NCBI RefSeq assembly: GCF_017104965.1
Contig: NZ_JAAGPR010000045.1
Coordinates: forward strand, 1 to 55,950
Source: Paraburkholderia sp. Ac-20340
GTDB taxonomy: Bacteria > Pseudomonadota > Gammaproteobacteria > Burkholderiales > Burkholderiaceae
Direction: 5' to 3'
Length of the DNA stretch: 55,950 bases
Shown here: in pieces, positions 53,487-55,950 of the stretch
Numbering within the stretch: position 1 is the first letter of the stretch
Layout: every line of letters begins with the position of its first letter
Translations under genes and position numbers: made by a program
Notes under the pieces: model-generated
Seen by the model: the letters and a program-made list of their open reading frames with translations, nothing else
Told to the model about the DNA's origin: nothing
The model's database searches: none

Positions 53487-54284
53487 TTACTGGGCGATAG
53501 CCGATCCGAACACGTAATTCGTCATCGCCAGCGCGCGCTGGTAGGTGCCGAGCGATTGCACGCCCAGCGTGTAATCGTCGTCGGCGGCGCCTAGTGCGGC
53601 GAACACCGGCAGCAGATGTTCGTCGGTCGGGTGCATCAGGACCGCGTGCGGCGCCTGGCGCCGATAGTCGAGCAGGGCGTCGATGTCGCGTTCCGCAAGG
53701 CGCGCTTCGAACCATTCGGTGAACTCGGCCACGCGCGGATCGGCATCCTCGGGGCGCGCCGAAAAATCCGCCTGACGCAGGTTATGCGTGATCTGACCCG
53801 AACCGATCACCATCACGCCTTCGTCGCGCAGTTCGCGCAGCGCGCGGCCCACGGCGAAGTGATACGCGGCGTCGTTGCGCGGCTGGATCGACAACTGGGC
53901 GACAGGGATGTCGGCGTCTGGGAACATCAGCAGCATCGGCACCCAGGCGCCGTGGTCGAGCCCGTGCGCTTCCTCATCGACTTCCACGCCCTGGGCACGC
54001 AGCAGCGCCGCCGCGCGCTGCGCGGTTTCGGGCGCGCCGGGCGCGGGGTACTGGATCTCGTAGAGCGCGCGCGGAAAGCCGTAGAAGTCGTGGATGGTTT
54101 CGGGCTGCGTCGCCGTGCTCACGGCCGGGCGCTGCGTGTACCAGTGCGCGGAGAGCATCAGGATCGACTTCGGACGCGGCAGATGCTGGGCCAGCGCCGT
54201 GAAGCCTTCGCGCGGCATGGCGGGATCGATCGGCAGCGTGGGCGCGCCGTGCGACAGGAAAAGCGTGGGGGTACGGGTGGTCAT
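53487..54284 (-). CDS. DODA-type extradiol dioxygenase (YgiD-like)
   Basis: This 265-residue class III dioxygenase has metal-binding histidines in LFLSHGAPTL (His12) and LMLSAHWYT (His47), plus LDHGAWVPM and GQITHNLR. The closest known protein is E. coli YgiD, a zinc-containing 4,5-DOPA dioxygenase; the physiological substrate is unknown. It lies between the APC permease and ubiX, all apart from ubiX being separated by non-coding gaps. Its start is followed upstream by 142 bp before ubiX ends. Confidence 0.88.
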   Translation of the reverse strand: MTTRTPTLFLSHGAPTLPIDPAMPREGFTALAQHLPRPKSILMLSAHWYTQRPAVSTATQPETIHDFYGFPRALYEIQYPAPGAPETAQRAAALLRAQGVEVDEEAHGLDHGAWVPMLLMFPDADIPVAQLSIQPRNDAAYHFAVGRALRELRDEGVMVIGSGQITHNLRQADFSARPEDADPRVAEFTEWFEARLAERDIDALLDYRRQAPHAVLMHPTDEHLLPVFAALGAADDDYTLGVQSLGTYQRALAMTNYVFGSAIAQ

Positions 54285-54426
54285 GATCGTAAGCCACGTG
54301 GAGTGGCTGAAAAGTTTCGCATTACGATCAATATAAGACTCAACTCTCGCGAATTAAACGTGCGTCGAGCGAATTGATTGTGTCGCCGATGTTGATAATC
54401 GGCGTGGCGATACAAACCAGAAAAGG

Positions 54427-55041
54427 TCAGTCGGCGGTATGGCGCAAACCGGGCCAGGCAGGCGCCAGTGCGGGGCCGAGTGCGAATTGATCGAGCACGC
54501 GCGCGACCGTGTGATCGACCATTTCGTCGATCGAGGCCGGCTGGCTGTAGAACGCGGGCAAAGGCGGGAAAATTACGCCGCCCATTTCGGTGACGGCCGT
54601 CATATTGCGCAGATGCGCGAGGTTGAACGGCGTTTCGCGCACCATCAGCACGAGCCGGCGGCGCTCCTTGAGCGTGACGTCGGCGGCGCGGGCGATCAGG
54701 TTGTCGGAGAGGCCGTGAGCGACGCTCGCGAGCGTCTTCATCGAGCAGGGCGCGACGATCATGCCGTCGGTCGCGAACGAGCCCGAGGCGATGGTGGCGC
54801 CGACGTCGCGCACCGAATGCACGACATCGGCGCGCGCGTGGAGGTCTTCCTTGCTGAGCTGCAGCTCGTGCTGGATATTGAGCCAGCCAGCGGCAGAAAC
54901 CAGCAGATGCGTTTCGACGCCGCCCACGCGGCGCAGCGTCTCCAGCATCCGCACGCCGTAGATCGCGCCGGTGGCGCCGGTGATCGCGATGATCAGGCGG
55001 CGTTGCACCGGCGACGGCGTGGCGTTCACGTCAAACGACAA
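54427..55041 (-). CDS. ubiX: flavin prenyltransferase UbiX
   Basis: UbiX makes the prenylated FMN cofactor used by UbiD-type decarboxylases, one step from ubiquinone synthesis. The sequence has the FMN site AITGATGAIYGVRMLETLR, the catalytic region APCSMKTLASVAHGLSDN and the arginine/glutamate set in LVLMVRETPFNLAHLRNM. The start is uncertain: TTG at 55041 gives 204 residues, GTG at 55029 gives 200; neither has a good ribosome site. It follows grxD by 24 bp, so the two are probably co-transcribed. No ubiD is in the window. Confidence 0.92.
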   Translation of the reverse strand: MSFDVNATPSPVQRRLIIAITGATGAIYGVRMLETLRRVGGVETHLLVSAAGWLNIQHELQLSKEDLHARADVVHSVRDVGATIASGSFATDGMIVAPCSMKTLASVAHGLSDNLIARAADVTLKERRRLVLMVRETPFNLAHLRNMTAVTEMGGVIFPPLPAFYSQPASIDEMVDHTVARVLDQFALGPALAPAWPGLRHTAD

Positions 55042-55065
55042 GCGGGGCGTGCCGGGAAGACGTGC

Positions 55066-55377
55066 TTACGCTGCTGCGAACAGCTGTTGCAGTTCGCCGT
55101 TCTGGTACATCTCCATCATGATGTCCGAACCGCCGATGAATTCGCCCTTCACGTAGAGCTGGGGAATCGTCGGCCAGTTCGAGAATTCCTTGATGCCCTG
55201 ACGGATGCCGTCGTCTTCGAGCACGTTGACGGTCTTGAGCTGATCGACGCCGCACGCCTTCAGGATCTGCACGGCACGGCCGGAGAAACCGCACATCGGA
55301 AACTGCGCGGTGCCCTTCATGAAGAGGACGACGGCGTTTTCGTCGACGATCTGCTTGATGCGCTGTTGGGTGTCCAT
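55066..55377 (-). CDS. grxD: monothiol glutaredoxin
   Basis: This 103-residue protein has the CGFS active site (Cys29, in FPMCGFSGRAV) and the glutathione-binding WPTIPQLYVKGEFIGGSD. CGFS glutaredoxins bridge a [2Fe-2S] cluster with glutathione and pass it to BolA-type partners; an IbaG-like partner is encoded at 21989-22237. It sits between prmC and ubiX, all on the minus strand. Its start has no strong ribosome site, but the N-terminus fits the family. Confidence 0.95.
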   Translation of the reverse strand: MDTQQRIKQIVDENAVVLFMKGTAQFPMCGFSGRAVQILKACGVDQLKTVNVLEDDGIRQGIKEFSNWPTIPQLYVKGEFIGGSDIMMEMYQNGELQQLFAAA

Positions 55378-55500
55378 GTCTGACCTTGGCTTGCTTGAAT
55401 AGGGTTGATGCGGAATACGTGGATTGCAGAACGAAATGATAGCGGATTTCGCCGGTGCGGGCCTGGCATGGCCTGGGCGAGCGAGGTCGCGCTGCGCGTG

Positions 55501-55950
55501 CTAGCCGCTAAAACGTCCGCCGCTGATGCGCTCGATCTCCGCCAGATCCCGCTTTGAAGCGACATCGGCGAAACCGCGCGCGTCGAGCAGCGTGCGGACC
55601 GCCGCCGCCTGATCGTAGCCGTGCTCCATCCAGAGCACGCCGTTCGCCACCAGCCGGGCGGGGGCGCCTTCGATAATCGTGCGCAGGGCGCTCAGGCCGT
55701 CGGCTTCGTCGGTGAGCGCGCCGCGCGGTTCGAAGCGCAGATCGCCCTGATCCAGATGCGGGTCGCCGTTCGCGATATAGGGCGGGTTGCTGACGATCAC
55801 GTCAAAGCGCAGCGCGGCGTCGAGCGCGTCGTACCAGCTCGCTTCGATAAACGTGAGGGCGCCGCCCGGACGCGCGGCGTCGAGCAGCTTTGCGGCATTG
55901 CGCGCGGCCACGGCCAGCGCGCCCGCCGAACGGTCGACGGCCCACACGCG
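55501..55950 (-). CDS. prmC: peptide chain release factor N5-glutamine methyltransferase (3' end)
   Basis: The visible 149 residues are the C-terminal part of PrmC (HemK), which methylates the GGQ glutamine of release factors. The catalytic motif is VSNPPYIANGD, followed by DLRFEPRGALTDEADGLSALR and LWMEHGYDQAAAVRTLL, as in PrmC. The 5' end lies beyond the window edge; prfA is expected upstream. The 123 bp between it and grxD carry no terminator I can see. Confidence 0.93.
   Translation of the reverse strand, partial: RVWAVDRSAGALAVAARNAAKLLDAARPGGALTFIEASWYDALDAALRFDVIVSNPPYIANGDPHLDQGDLRFEPRGALTDEADGLSALRTIIEGAPARLVANGVLWMEHGYDQAAAVRTLLDARGFADVASKRDLAEIERISGGRFSG

Overview
The window is a GC-rich chromosomal segment from a member of the Burkholderiaceae, most likely Burkholderia, Paraburkholderia or Caballeronia. 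That placement is an inference from gene order (gltBD; thiOSGE behind a TPP riboswitch; mlaFEDACB; ibaG-murA-hisGDCBHAFIE; tatABC; petABC-sspAB; prmC-grxD-ubiX) and from protein character; no database was searched. Coding density is high and almost every gene is a recognisable core gene. There is no prophage, insertion sequence, CRISPR array or secretion locus.

Layout. 1-254: left edge with fragments of uncertain coding status, closed by a terminator. 0.5-6.9 kb: gltB and gltD, the two subunits of NADPH glutamate synthase. 7.0-11.4 kb: a 2'-5' RNA ligase-like gene, D-amino acid dehydrogenase, an MFS transporter remnant and an SbmA/BacA-type ABC exporter. 11.6-15.5 kb: TPP riboswitch and thiO-thiS-thiG-thiE. 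15.6-20.0 kb: the complete Mla lipid-trafficking operon with the lipoprotein gene mlaA inside it. 20.1-23.6 kb: a YadGH-like ABC-2 transporter, an IbaG/BolA protein and murA. 23.6-31.1 kb: all histidine genes of the hisG-to-hisE cluster, using the short HisG form. 31.2-36.1 kb: a DUF4870-like membrane protein, a HIT hydrolase, tatABC, a DegS/DegQ-like protease and a NIF3 protein. 36.3-40.5 kb: the cytochrome bc1 genes petABC, then sspA and sspB, then tRNA-Thr(TGT).

40.6-55.9 kb is the more variable part: a 790-residue Eco57I-type DNA methyltransferase lying tail to tail with the tRNA gene, two SAM methyltransferases, a small protein of unknown function, DUF1415, a TetR/MFS divergent pair with two near-identical palindromic operators, a nitroreductase, a YegD-like Hsp70, a cold-shock protein with a long leader, an APC permease, a DODA-type dioxygenase, UbiX, monothiol glutaredoxin and the 3' end of prmC.

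The functional themes are nitrogen assimilation and histidine synthesis, envelope maintenance (Mla, MurA, Tat, periplasmic protease) and respiration. The Tat genes lie just upstream of petA, whose Rieske protein carries a twin-arginine N-terminus and is a likely Tat client. I found no convincing new multigene system. The points most worth a second look are the orphan Eco57I-type methyltransferase, the double-operator TetR/MFS regulatory region, an intrinsic terminator inside the his cluster, the extended ThiE N-terminus and the structured leaders of thiO and the cold-shock gene.
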